Below are positions 13,801-24,553 of a stretch of DNA of 64,000 bases, one piece after another; positions within the stretch are counted from its first letter, which is position 1; every line of letters starts with the position of its first letter. Origin of the DNA: Tamarix chinensis (Eukaryota; Streptophyta; Magnoliopsida; Caryophyllales; Tamaricaceae); NCBI GenBank assembly GCA_030549775.1, contig CM060175.1, positions 42,783,415 to 42,847,414 of the forward strand, read 5' to 3'. The notes beneath the pieces are model-generated. The model was given only the letters and a program-made list of their open reading frames with translations. It was not told the DNA's origin and did not search any database. The position numbers and the translations under genes were made by a program.

Positions 13801-16800
13801 ATATGGTTAATCAATGAAGTATCAAGTGGTTGGAGACATGTACATATAAGGTTAGCAACTTGCTTCTAAAAGAAAAAAAAATGATAGCTCCTGTGTGCTA
13901 TGTAGGACTTCCCATTATTAGTAGTAATATTGTGCTTAGGAATCTGACTAACAGTCCTTAAGAATTCCAAGCAACCTAGCTAAGTTAATAATATCCAAAC
14001 ATACATAAATCATATACGTACTCAAAGAAAAAATTATAAGTATGGTTCAAATGAAGGAAGATATAATAATGTATACATATATGTTTATACAAGCCTTAAT
14101 TGTGCTTGTTGAATATAAACATAATAACTGTATTATGTTAAAAGTGGAAGTGTAGGAAATGGACAAAAATTTAGACATGATCAAAATTAAAATTAAGGCA
14201 AAAAATAAAGCACTTGAACCTAAAATGTAAAAGTAATGTGGAAGTAATAAAAAAATTATTATAATTCTATGTTATTCACTACCGCAGCCTTTTATATCAT
14301 ATCCAAAGTATTGCACTAATGTAACTTTCTAGACTAAATTCTCTCTACTAGCTTTGTTAATCACTCTCAAAATCACTAGCTCTCTATCCACTAAACATTA
14401 TATTACTAATTAGCTAAGAAACCAAGTATCCATCTTGCCATTTACATGACTAATTTTTAAATCCCCATTATTTTATTAGAACACAGAACCAGATTATTTC
14501 TTTTAATTACCATTTCCCCCCTTAAATATTAGACTAAATAATAATACCAAAAAAATATATATGGGGAGGGAGAGACTGGGTGAAATAATGATAACTTTAG
14601 CAAAGTTTAATGTAACATGGGAAGCTTTGCAATTACTAATTAGTCTTTCAAGAGTGATGCATCTTAGATCCACCACTACCATAAGAAAAATGTTACAAAC
14701 ATGGGAAGAGAATTAGATTCAATACTTGAAGAAATAATTTATACATAAAATGTTCACTAGACTAAAAGATTCATAATTTGATAAAAAGAGAATGAAAGTT
14801 GGTTCAACAACAAAAGAATTAGAGCTTAATGTCGTGGAAGTAGTGGTGGTGGAGCTTCTTTTGATAGCTTAATTGGAATAATTCAGTGGCAAGAAGCCAA
14901 GAAGATTAGGGAAAATAGGGAATGAATTAATTGGGAAATTGTATCAAAAGTTATGCCACCCCAACCCATGCGCAATTTCTTGATAGAAATGGACACACAG
15001 GCCACAACAATCAAAAAGAGGACAACAAGATCCATGCCCAATACACCACCACTCTTTGAAATATAAAAACAAACCAAAAATAAAGAAAGAAAGGGGATTT
15101 AATCACAACCAAAAAAATAAAGCAAACATATCTCAATAGAAAGAACACCTCAAACTCCTACGAAGAAGTGATAATTAAATTAGACACAAGCATCTACTCC
15201 ATTTGTAAAAATTGGGAACTTTTGTAACCAAGCAAGGAACGTGGTATTCCAAACTTCAAGTGATAGACATTTATATCTAAGGCCAAAATTGAGAGATCCG
15301 AGAACTTCAACCTAAATTAGTGCATGAAACATCAAAAGGAGAGCACAATTAGATTTAAGGCTCAACTAAGTTTAGCTTTTGATTCTTAAGTGCTTCAGAG
15401 AGAGAAACCAAACCAAAGACATATATCATAGAAATCCTTCTAGGCTCCCAAAATCAAATCTTCTCTCATTTAAAGTTTTCTATAAATTCTAGCTATAGAT
15501 TTGAATTTTTGACGTTCGATTAGAGATTAAGGAAGGTGAACAATACTTCTCAAAATATAGAATCAAGAGCTTTAAATTAGAGAAATTTAAGTGCTTTGAG
15601 GTCCTTAGAGACAATAAAACAACTAGTAGAAGAAAGAAATAGGGGGAGGACATTGAGCCCGCTACTATCCATCCCCCATGGGAGGTTCAACACAAATGAG
15701 AAGGTTTTGATAGTGGGAGTTAGGGAGCTTCTCTTTATTTTGGATATTTTATTTTAACTGGTTGGTTAGTGATTGCTTAGATGGCCTAACTTTTAATCAT
15801 AAAATATTTAACAATTAGAGGGAATTTTCAAAAAAGCATGCCAAAATAGGAGCTCAAAAACACCTGCCATCGGTGCTATTTAGCTCTAAGGGTCATTATA
15901 TGGCCTTCCCTTACATTTATTTTAAATGAATAGATTTCTATACTAATTGTTTTCACTAGTAATAGATTGAAAAAATGTTCATAATGGCTATTATAGTAAA
16001 ACTAATATTTCAATATCTATTTCAAAATAACCTTTATATTGAGATCTTCAAATAAAGCTATAGGTCATTATATGGTCTTCCTTTTATTTTACATGAATGG
16101 GTTTCAATACTATTTTTTTTTCACTAGTAATAGATTACGGTCATGTTCATGATGGCTATTGTTGACAAGTACAACTAAGATTTCAATATCTATAGTCCCA
16201 TCCCAAAGTTTATGAGATAATACATTAGCTTGTACTTTTATTTATTGACTTGGTCGGTATGATTTCAATTCTTTTTAGAAAAATAAATTACTTTTTGAAA
16301 AAAAAACACTTTGCTTAATTATTATCTTTTCACTAACTTTTGAAAATGATGTGTACCGAAATAGGTTAAAATTATTTATTTTTAATATTTATTTTAGCCT
16401 TGATAATTTATTTTATTTTATTTTTTGAACATTAGACATATTATTTCTATTTATTTAGGTATATTATTATGATTTTACAATATTAGAGTTGACTAGATAT
16501 CAGTTGTGCAAATTAGTTCGGGTCATGAGCTTGGGATACTCTTTCATTACATAATATTTTGTCCTATCATTATTTGAGCCTCCCTACTATTATTTTAGTA
16601 TAGGCATATGACCCAAAATATTATTGTATTAATTGTATTTGATTTAATTCCCTTTAGTTGTTAGCTATTTGTATTTTTGTAGCTAGCTTGCTTGTGTATT
16701 TTGTAGGCCTAGTAGAATCCCATACAATAGTTATTACTTAAAGATATGGTTGTGTTTTATTGTTCTTGAGATTTTCTTGACTTATTTTCCATTTAGTTAG

Positions 16801-17479
16801 ATTGTATATGTTAGTATATGGTATCTCATTCTCCACACTTATAACCGGTTGTTGTAATTGAAATCACTGAGTAAATAAATTACCTAGAGATTATTCATCT
16901 TCTTCTTTCTCTATTTTACTTGAATGTTTTGCATCTCCATTATGCCCTTGGTTTCGATTGGTGTTCATTGAAGGATTTCCTTTAAATATGCCTCATTTTT
17001 GTTGTTTTGTTTGGTCTCTTCCATTTCAAACATTTTCTATTGTGAACTCTTAAAGCTTCACCCTCCGAGCTCCATCAAAATAGCCAAAAAAATAGCTTAT
17101 AACTTATCAATACCTCCCCCCTAAATTTAAACCTATAAATGTTTGTTTCATTTTTCATCATTATAAATATATCGTTTAATATCATTTAATATATTTCAAC
17201 TAGTTCAACACTTAGTTATTTCAAATAAGATAGCTTATTAGTTTCAACTATTAATGACTATTTATTAAACATTCAACCAACATTTTAATCTTAGCTAACT
17301 TTTTAATAGGTTTTACTGAACATAGGAGTTAACTATCATTGCCAAATATTGGCTATTATATCAAGATAATATAGATTATTCAAAATCACCCCATGTTTTA
17401 ACACAACCTAAACCAAAAAGAAAAAAAACACCCGTGGAATGTCCTTTCATTGACGAAAACAAGTTACAGATAAGCCTAA
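10861..17479. other. Gene-free AT-rich sequence
   Basis: No convincing coding region on either strand. A 64-codon minus-strand ORF at 14883-15077 starts with a hydrophobic stretch (MDLVVLFLIVV) that could be a signal peptide or membrane anchor, but it has no recognisable family, conserved core or gene context. The region about 16640-16990 (a cttctttctctattttac-type tail) resembles the end of a copia LTR, without a matching partner. The rest appears to be anonymous intergenic DNA. Confidence 0.5.
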
Positions 17480-18083
17480 CAAAGTTAGTTTTATTTGAAT
17501 GATTTAAAACTAAATCCATAACCCAAATGCTAATCCAATAAGAGCTCATGTTTAAATTTATTTAACCTGAATTAACCCAATTAGAAACATAAATCCAAGA
17601 GTGAACTGCACCTAAAATAAACTGCCTTGAAAGAACCCAACATGTATCCAAACATAAATTTAAAATCAACCCAAACTAAAGTAAAATTGATCCACACAAA
17701 CAATATTTTACTTCACATAAATCGCTATATAAATATCAATAAACTATATTCTTACTAAAATTTCTTATAAAAGAAAATGATACTTAACCCATACAATAAA
17801 AAATAGATTTATAATAGTATGACTTTATTTTTCTCACTTTTTTTCATATTAGATTAACAATAGATAGATCTGATTACATTAGAGTATACTAATTATTGAC
17901 ATTATTATTATTATAATAAACATAAACATAAAAATTATAATCACATTTATTATTATTAAAGTTATTATAATACACACACGTGTATTACTACTAGAATAAT
18001 AATCGATTTTACATTTCTAATAATACTAATGATTATATTTTTAAACATAATAGTAATAAAAATAATTATTATAATTACTATGA
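17480..18083 (-). repeat. AT-rich repeat, inverted relative of 9641-10860
   Basis: On the minus strand this reads as a TAA/ATT-rich core followed by TTGGGTT/GGGTT-type words, the same organisation as at 9641-10860 on the plus strand. The family A element begins abruptly at 18084 inside the AT-rich core, so this repeat was probably there first. Confidence 0.4.
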
Positions 18084-19806
18084 TAAATAAGGGTATCGTT
18101 CTAAACCGGGGATTGAGAGGGCTCACCTCTATCTAACTAGCTTAAACTATAAATAAAATAAAAACACTAAATAACCTAAAATAAATAAATAAGAAAAATA
18201 CTAATGGGGGTTTATCAAAATAATGATAAAAGGAGTAAATAAAATAAAATAAAATAATAATGAAAATAATGGAAAATAATGGGAAACTAGCAGATAGGAG
18301 AAATATGTTAGGGAAATAAAAATCCACCACTAGATTAGGTCGAAAATATAATATTTATTTCTAAGTCATCTTTTAATCGTGAGAAAGAGATCGACCAAGT
18401 TGCACACCAAAAGCAGGTCTATACACCTTATATTACTTCCCTTAATTAATTAATACGACAAAGCGCCAATATTAACCCTATTAAATACTAGCAGTATAGC
18501 AGCAACAAGCGGCTCCTATATTTAACTAGATTTAATGCATTAAGTGTAAGTGGAAGGCTGTCAATCTAAGTACCCAAACTAGTACAAAAAGCATGTCTAG
18601 CTGTATTTCCTTTTCTTGACCCACACGTATCGAAACGTTTTACCACTTCGGTTAGAATCACAAAACGATTAGGTGAATTGTTATCTAACCTAGCTGCAAT
18701 TTATACATATAAATTCTAGTATATTTAGATGGCCACCTAGCAGGCAATTAATCCTACATATTGTCACTTATGAGGTACCAGAACAAGGCATGCACCAAAT
18801 AAACTATACTGGACAGAATCATACATATAAACGATAGCAATTAACATAGAGTCAAGAAACAATCTCACGAAACAAAGAAAACAAAAATATAATTCAAACC
18901 ATAATCTAGGGTTTCAAATTATTCCCTAACAATAAACAATCAGCCAACCATAATTAAAGAATTAATTACACAGAAATATATATCTAAAATATAAATTAAA
19001 AATAAGAGAAATAAATAACCGGAATTAATTTTTAATTAAAGATCAAGAATTTATTCAGATAAAAATTAATTTTATCTAAAATAAATTCTACCGGTATTAA
19101 TTTCTTCCTTATTTCGGCGCTTGAATTTCCGTGCAATTCTTTCTTTTTCTTTTTTCCTTTTTTTTTTCGTCGCTGGCGGCTGACGGCTCCTGACTGGTTG
19201 CTGTCTCGGGCCTCGAAATCCGTGCGTCGCTGTTCCGTGCGTCGTCCTGCGCTGAGGCTTCGACCTGTGCCTCGATTTCTGTCCTGCGCGGTTAGCCCGA
19301 GCCGTGAAGGCTCTAGCCTCTCGCTCAGACGCGCCCTGCCTCTGCTGCACACACTGTCCTCTCTTCGACCTGCCGCACGCTTTTTATAAAATTTTTGTGC
19401 CTTTGCCACGTCAGCCCTATGCTGACTTTTCTTCCTCGTCCGAGCGGCGGGCTTTTGTTTTTTCTTCTGCCGCGTTCTTCTTTCGTTCTTGTTTCGAGCC
19501 TTTGGTTTCTTGTTGCGGGCCTTTGGGCCTTCGGCCTTTGGCCGTTGGTCCAAAGGTCCAATCTCTTTTTTTTTTAATTTTCTTTTATTTAAAAACAATA
19601 CCTGCAAAATAAAATTTAATAAATATTAATAAATAATATTTTATTCTAAATTTACTTACTTTATATCATTTTAGCTCAAATAATAAAATTTATGCAATTT
19701 TTACCACTTAAGCATAAAACAATAATTATTCCCTTATATTAGTTAAATAAACTACCAAAAACTAAGATTATAAGGGTATAAAATGTGTCAAAATATGAAC
19801 TCATCA
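18084..19806 (-). repeat. Family A 3' LTR (lacks ~57 bp at its 3' end)
   Basis: On the minus strand it starts TGATGAGTTC just after the polypurine tract. It matches 23513-24553 almost exactly and 60082-61869 with moderate divergence. It stops at 18084, whereas the 5' LTR continues to 23457 (TG on plus, CA on minus). A GC-rich block (19110-19560) is unusual in this AT-rich region; overlapping low-complexity ORFs there are by-products of composition. ORF 18142-18330 is duplicated exactly at 23573-23761 because it lies in the LTR. Confidence 0.92.
19381..19391 (-). promoter_or_regulatory. Possible TATA box in the family A LTR
   Basis: The minus strand reads TTTTATAAAAAGCG about 420 bp into the LTR, at a junction between AT-rich and GC-rich sequence. 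It is the best TATA candidate in the LTR. The older solo LTR at 61.4 kb has a degraded version (ttttatt). Start-site position is not shown by sequence. Confidence 0.4.
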
Positions 19807-19844
19807 CACCCCCACACTTAGCTTCTTGCTTGTCCTCAAGCAAG
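19807..19844 (-). promoter_or_regulatory. Polypurine tract with upstream AGGA-loop hairpin (site 1, at the 3' LTR)
   Basis: Minus strand: CTTGCTTG-AGGA-CAAGCAAG (perfect 8-bp stem, 4-nt loop), four bases, then TAAGTGTGGGGGTG immediately before the LTR start TGATGAG. The purine run is the expected primer for plus-strand synthesis. The hairpin is an additional feature whose role is unknown. Confidence 0.8.
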
Positions 19845-21610
19845 TTATTACTCTAAACAGATAAAATTAAATTAACTAGCCACTTTCGTAGGTCTCACGA
19901 TTACACTTAGCATGTGTAACAAGCCCTTTAAACCCCTAGGTTACCCATCGAGGACGAGTAAGGTCTCGTGAGGGTTTCGCAGATAATATACCCACAAAAT
20001 CACACACAAATAAAATGAAAAATCACACCTAAATAAAAATAAATAAAATAAATAAAACCATATACCTAACACCCTTAACCATATTTGTCTCAGAATATTT
20101 TACTTTCAAATGTCAAGATTAGCAATCAATCAAAATTCAGCATTGGAAGATTTAAAGGATCAATTTCAACATATGGTTCACACATAAACATGACAGGTAT
20201 GAACAGATCACTATTATGGATGAAAATCTACCACGCCTTAGTCACATCAAGATCCATCCTCACTATGGATACCCTCTATTTTTTTTTCTCTCTTAGATTC
20301 ATGGCTACAAATGTATAGGAACACTCATGTATGTGAGCTAAGATGATAAAAATAATAAACGACTCACATATATAAACAAAGAAGGCTCATGTTCTTGTGG
20401 ATAAAACCTCATGAAAGATACCAAATATTTTCCAAATGGACTGAACCATATGCTTAACTCTTGTGACTAATCTCCAACAGATCAAAGGCTGCTCATCTCA
20501 AGAATCAAATAAGACTTACTTATTGGTTGTAACAGGGTTTAAGGTAAAGAAGGGTATGGAGTATTTTAGGAGTGTGGTGCTAAAAAGATCAAGAGCTAGT
20601 GGAATCTAATAGGTAGATGAAATATAAGCTTAATTCCACATCATCGATCATTGATACATATCTCCAACTTAACACCAAAATAGAATATGAATAGAACTTT
20701 CTCAACATAATCTCCATAACTCCCTCTCTTCCTTATATCCAACATTTTTTTTTCTTTTTTTTTTTTGACAATTTTCTTTTTTTTTTTCAAATTTTTTTCC
20801 TCCACCAAACATAACCAATCCCTTTTCTTAGCATGCATATATTTCTTTCACACACACATTCACAACCACTTTTTATATCCATAATGATTTGATTTCCTTC
20901 CACTAGCTTTAAGCAATGGTAAAGATATTAAGGCCCGAAGGTTGTTGAATGTGGGTAATAACAAAAAATGTATGCTCCATGTATAGGCTCAAAAGGGTTT
21001 CTATAGGATGTGCATCATGGATACACAAATTAGGTTAAGCTATTTGGTCATGTGATGGATAATTCCTAAGCTGCCTTTATCATTTTCTCAATCAGAGCAT
21101 GTTTTGACTATAAGCTTTGACTAGCACAAGAGTAAGTTCTAGTAATCTCTATAGTCCATTACAAGATCTATGGCAAATAATTTGATCAAAGCAATTAAAC
21201 ATATATGAGGTTTACAAAGAAAATTTTGAAGCCAAGAAAAATAGATGATTTTGTCTAAATTCGCTCAGAAAAAGAAGGTACATATGGTTCAAACGCTCAC
21301 TAAGGAATGTGACGAATCTCAACATGCCATGTCGGTGGTTAGAAAATCATACATGTTCTTTCTCCATTCACATTTAGGCACATAGATATGTGTTCCCTAT
21401 ATCGAAATCAACACAAAAAATCTCCACTTGCTTTATCTCGATTTCATGATCCTCTTTTCGTTAGATTTCAAAGATATACTCCTCATTAACTAGTTAAGGC
21501 TTCCTACGACTCTAAAAATACTAAACACTCTAAAAAAAATAAAAATTAAACACTCTAAAAAAAATTAAAACAATTTTTTTTTCATTTTTTTTTTCACGCA
21601 TAAAACACAC
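19845..21610 (-). other. Non-coding part of the family A internal domain
   Basis: The 1.8 kb between the two polypurine-like sites has no supported ORF. A 77-codon plus-strand ORF (20085-20318) and a Lys-rich minus ORF (20641-20838) lack similarity and lie on low-complexity sequence. This may be a foreign or duplicated 3' region of a parental retrotransposon. Confidence 0.55.
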
Positions 21611-21648
21611 GCACCCCCACACTTAAATCACACATTGTCCTCAATGTG
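21611..21648 (-). promoter_or_regulatory. Second polypurine-like site with AGGA-loop hairpin (site 2, internal)
   Basis: Minus strand: CACATTG-AGGA-CAATGTG (perfect 7-bp stem, same AGGA loop), five bases, then TAAGTGTGGGGGTGCG. It shares loop, spacing and purine run with site 1 but has a different stem sequence, with both strands changed together. It is about 1.8 kb away from the LTR, so it is not the standard plus-strand primer. Confidence 0.75.
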
Positions 21649-21731
21649 TAAACAACTAAGGAAACATGAAATTTAATGTATGGAGAAAACAAAATAAATA
21701 AATAAATATAGGATAGAAAACTCCCTTATGA

Positions 21732-21765
21732 CATTGGGTTGCCTCCCAAGTAGCGCTTGTTTTTA
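21732..21765 (-). promoter_or_regulatory. Conserved TTGGGAGGCAACCCAA motif of plant Ty3/gypsy 3' regions
   Basis: The minus strand reads GCGCTACTTGGGAGGCAACCC followed by AA. The TTGGG...CCCAA arms can pair with loop AGGCAA. From general knowledge, this block recurs downstream of pol in many plant Athila/Tat-like elements; here it lies downstream of the gag-like ORF, as if pol had been deleted between the two. Confidence 0.6.
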
Positions 21766-21800
21766 CGTCTTCAGCCTGACGTGATCTCGGTTTTTATCGT

Positions 21801-23276
21801 TCAAGGTGGATACGTCCACTTCAGAGCTGCTTCACCAAATCCTTCCTTGTGATGATCATCTTTATCCTGCAAGGAAGAAAAAGACAAAATGTTAGATTTA
21901 ATGAAAGATTTGATCCAGCAAGAACGTAACTTACTTAGCATAGAGTTTAAGCTCGTGTGTAGAGAGAGAATGTTTTGTCCAATGTCCATGTATCGTGATC
22001 TCTCTATCGAAGGAACATATTTTCCCATCTCAAAATCTTTAAACACATCCTTCCAACATAACCTCTCCTTTGGAGCATCACGCTTCTTATTAAATGTATC
22101 CAAGGTGATTTGATTACTCTCTTCACTCTTGGATCCATACAACCTGCTAAAAGAGGGAAAACAAGGAGTGTGGTTAGCATAAATAAAATCAACGTGGTTC
22201 AAAGGCTTACCTTGTGTCTCATGGTCATCTCCAAGCAAAAGTGGGGAATAAATGTTCAAAGATGGTATATGGTAGGTGAAAGTGATAGTCTTGTCATCCA
22301 TATACTTCTCTTTGTTCACTTGATCCTCATTTTGATGAGATTCTTCTTCTACTTTTATAAGCTCTTCTTCCACTTGATCTTGCTCTTCACTGTTTTTCAT
22401 GGAAACCTCCTCAACTAGCTCATCCTCACATTCAGATATGGCATCATCATCCTCATAACTCTGACTTGAATTTTGAATTGAAGTACCAGAGAGCTCTTCT
22501 TGTACTTGTGATTGATTCAGCAGGTTGACCATATAACCCATTTTCTCCTCTATCACTGACACCCTTTCATTTTGCATAATCTGACGTTGCACCAGTTGAT
22601 TTAGGTTGTTTGTCAGTGCTTCAAAAATCTTATCCATTTTTTCTGAACTTGAGGGCTCTGAAACTGGAGAAGATTCTTGTTGAGGATATTGATAATGTTT
22701 TGACGCTTCATAATCACATATGTAAGGGTCTTGATATGGCACTAAATAATGATCATTCATTTTTATCAGTTGATTTTGGCTTTCTGCCAACTGGTTTTGA
22801 CCATGTATCAGTTCTTCAAGAATCTTATCCATTTTTTCTGAACTTGAGGGTTCTGAAACTGGAGAAGAATCTTGTTGAGGATATTGATAATATTTTGAAG
22901 CTTCATATTCGTGCATGTAAGGGTCTTGATATGGCACTTGATACTGATCATTCATCCCCCATCCAAAGTTGGGTTGATGCCTCATTTCCGAATAGTATGT
23001 GCTTGTATAAGGATCATGTCCTTGAAAACCATTGAAGGATTGAGCACCGGATTGTGTCCATCCTCCTCCTCTCATAGCTTGTTCATGGTAAGCATATGGA
23101 TTTCCTTGTGTATGACACACTCCACTTGTATTAATAACTCTAGCTTCAGCTACCTGCAAAACAAGAGCAGTAAGTTTGTTAAGTTTATCTTCAAGACTAC
23201 TCATACTTACCTCATTTACTCTTGCATTAAGATTCGAGCAAAGTTGTCCATAACTAAAGGATCCTCTCATAGCCAC
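21801..23276 (-). CDS. Gag-like polyprotein remnant of family A (491 aa)
   Basis: An uninterrupted 491-residue ORF starts about 155 nt after the primer-binding site, where gag is expected. Residues ~85-110 (DPYTSTYYSEMRHQPNFGWG) resemble the NPYSNTYNPGWRNHPNFSW-type segment of Athila-like Gag proteins, which supports a retrotransposon origin. An N-terminal stretch (SSLEDKLNKLTALVLQVAE) could be a coiled coil. A segment of about 48 residues is duplicated (PYQDPY...EYEASK...SSPVSEPSSSEKMDKI, near residues 108-155 and 172-220). It is followed by a strongly acidic region (Glu/Asp-rich, about 270-335) and a C-terminal part I cannot assign. No CCHC zinc knuckle, protease or polymerase motif is seen. 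Codon integrity agrees with recent insertion. Function as a packaging protein is inferred, not shown. Confidence 0.7.
   Translation of the reverse strand: MAMRGSFSYGQLCSNLNARVNEVSMSSLEDKLNKLTALVLQVAEARVINTSGVCHTQGNPYAYHEQAMRGGGWTQSGAQSFNGFQGHDPYTSTYYSEMRHQPNFGWGMNDQYQVPYQDPYMHEYEASKYYQYPQQDSSPVSEPSSSEKMDKILEELIHGQNQLAESQNQLIKMNDHYLVPYQDPYICDYEASKHYQYPQQESSPVSEPSSSEKMDKIFEALTNNLNQLVQRQIMQNERVSVIEEKMGYMVNLLNQSQVQEELSGTSIQNSSQSYEDDDAISECEDELVEEVSMKNSEEQDQVEEELIKVEEESHQNEDQVNKEKYMDDKTITFTYHIPSLNIYSPLLLGDDHETQGKPLNHVDFIYANHTPCFPSFSRLYGSKSEESNQITLDTFNKKRDAPKERLCWKDVFKDFEMGKYVPSIERSRYMDIGQNILSLHTSLNSMLSKLRSCWIKSFIKSNILSFSSLQDKDDHHKEGFGEAALKWTYPP
22619..22956 (-). repeat. Internal 145-bp duplication in the gag-like ORF
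   Basis: Positions about 22619-22763 and 22812-22956 are near-identical copies 193 bp apart and in frame, so the protein carries the repeated PYQDPY/EYEASK/SSPVSEPSSSEKMDKI segment. Confidence 0.85.
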
Positions 23277-23430
23277 CTGAAAACACTAACACTTCAAAGG
23301 AAAAGGTTAATATCAAAACAAAACACACCAAAAATCCTAAGAAAATCTAAAACAAAACTAAGAGAAAAAATACAAGAACACTAAAAATAAAAACACACTG
23401 AAAATACTAGCAAAATAAAGGTGAAGTTAC

Positions 23431-23451
23431 CAATCCCCGGCAACGGCGCCA
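23431..23451 (-). promoter_or_regulatory. Primer-binding site of family A
   Basis: The minus strand reads TGGCGCCGTTGCCGGGG, five bases after the LTR end (...GGTCGCACCA). This is the usual primer-binding-site sequence in many plant Ty3/gypsy elements and fixes the orientation of the element. Confidence 0.85.
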
Positions 23452-23456
23452 AAAAT

Positions 23457-24553
23457 TGGTGCGACCGTAGCCGGCACGCAATTTAAACCCTCTTGTTGTC
23501 AAATGTAGCACTGGTAAATAAGGGTATCGTTCTAAACCGGGGATTGAGAGGGCTCACCTCTATCTAACTAGCTTAAACTATAAATAAAATAAAAACACTA
23601 AATAACCTAAAATAAATAAATAAGAAAAATACTAATGGGGGTTTATCAAAATAATGATAAAAGGAGTAAATAAAATAAAATAAAATAATAATAAAAATAA
23701 TGGAAAATAATGGGAAACTAGCAGATAGGAGAAATATGTTAGGGAAATAAAAATCCACCACTAGATTAGGTCGAAAATATAATATTTATTTCTAAGTCAT
23801 CTTTTAATCGTGAGAAAGAGATCGACCAAGTTGCACACCAAAAGCAGGTCTATACACCTTATATTACTTCCCTTAATTAATTAATACGACAAAGCGCCAA
23901 TATTAACCCTATTAAATACTAGCAGTATAGCAGCAACAAGCGACTCCTATATTTAACTAGATTTAATGCATTAAGTGTAAGTGGAAGGCTGTCAATCTAA
24001 GTACCCAAACTAGTACAAAAAGCATGTCTAGCTGTATTTCCTTTTCTTGACCCACACGTATCGAAACGTTTTACCACTTCGGTTAGAATCACAAAACGAT
24101 TAGGTGAATTGTTATCTAACCTAGCTGCAATTTATACATATAAATTCTAGTATATTTAGATGGCCACCTAGCAGGCAATTAATCCTACATATTGTCACTT
24201 ATGAGGTACCAGAACAAGGCATGCACCAAATAAACTATACTGGACAGAATCATACATATAAACGATAGCAATTAACATAGAGTCAAGAAACAATCTCACG
24301 AAACAAAGAAAACAAAAATATAATTCAAACCATAATCTAGGGTTTCAAATTATTCCCTAACAATAAACAATCAGCCAACCATAATTAAAGAATTAATTAC
24401 ACAGAAATATATATCTAAAATATAAATTAAAAATAAGAGAAATAAATAACCGGAATTAATTTTTAATTAAAGATCAAGAATTTATTCAGATAAAAATTAA
24501 TTTTATCTGAAATAAATTCTACCGGTATTAATTTCTTCCTTATTTCGGCGCTT
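23457..24553 (-). repeat. Family A 5' LTR, U3 side missing, fused to a LINE
   Basis: Only the 3' 1.1 kb of the LTR is present. Similarity to the 3' LTR runs without gaps to the sequence cggcgctt (24553); then LINE coding sequence begins at once. Three differences from the 3' LTR were seen, all A/G transitions (at 3' LTR positions about 18272, 18511 and 19078). Confidence 0.92.

Larger units (their letters stand above)
18084..24553 (-). mobile_element. Family A: young non-autonomous LTR retrotransposon with a gag-like ORF only
   Basis: Order on the minus strand: partial 5' LTR (24553-23457), primer-binding site (23451-23431), gag-like ORF (23276-21801), a conserved TTGGGAGGCAACCCAA motif, two polypurine-like sites (21.6 kb and 19.8 kb), and 3' LTR (19806-18084). 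The internal domain is about 3.6 kb and has no protease, reverse transcriptase, RNase H or integrase. The two LTRs differ at only 3 positions over about 1.03 kb shared, so insertion is recent. The gag-like protein and the PBS/PPT motifs point to the Athila/Tat side of Ty3/gypsy; it would need proteins from an autonomous relative. The outer ends are incomplete: about 57 bp of the 3' LTR end and about 0.69 kb of the 5' LTR start are absent. Confidence 0.85.

Noticed and set aside
14883..15077. 64-aa ORF with a signal-peptide-like start
   Set aside because: No recognisable conserved peptide motif, no intron or promoter evidence; kept only as a remark.
18142..18330. Hydrophobic 62-aa ORF found identically at 23573-23761
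   Set aside because: It is LTR sequence duplicated by the retrotransposon, AT-rich and without similarity; the third LTR copy does not keep the frame.
19032..19612. Several overlapping ORFs up to 191 aa on both strands
   Set aside because: They lie in the GC-rich block of the family A LTR, are highly charged and low-complexity, overlap each other on both strands and are not preserved in the solo LTR.
22110..23384. Plus-strand ORFs of 100-157 aa
   Set aside because: They are antisense shadows of the gag-like ORF at 21801-23276.
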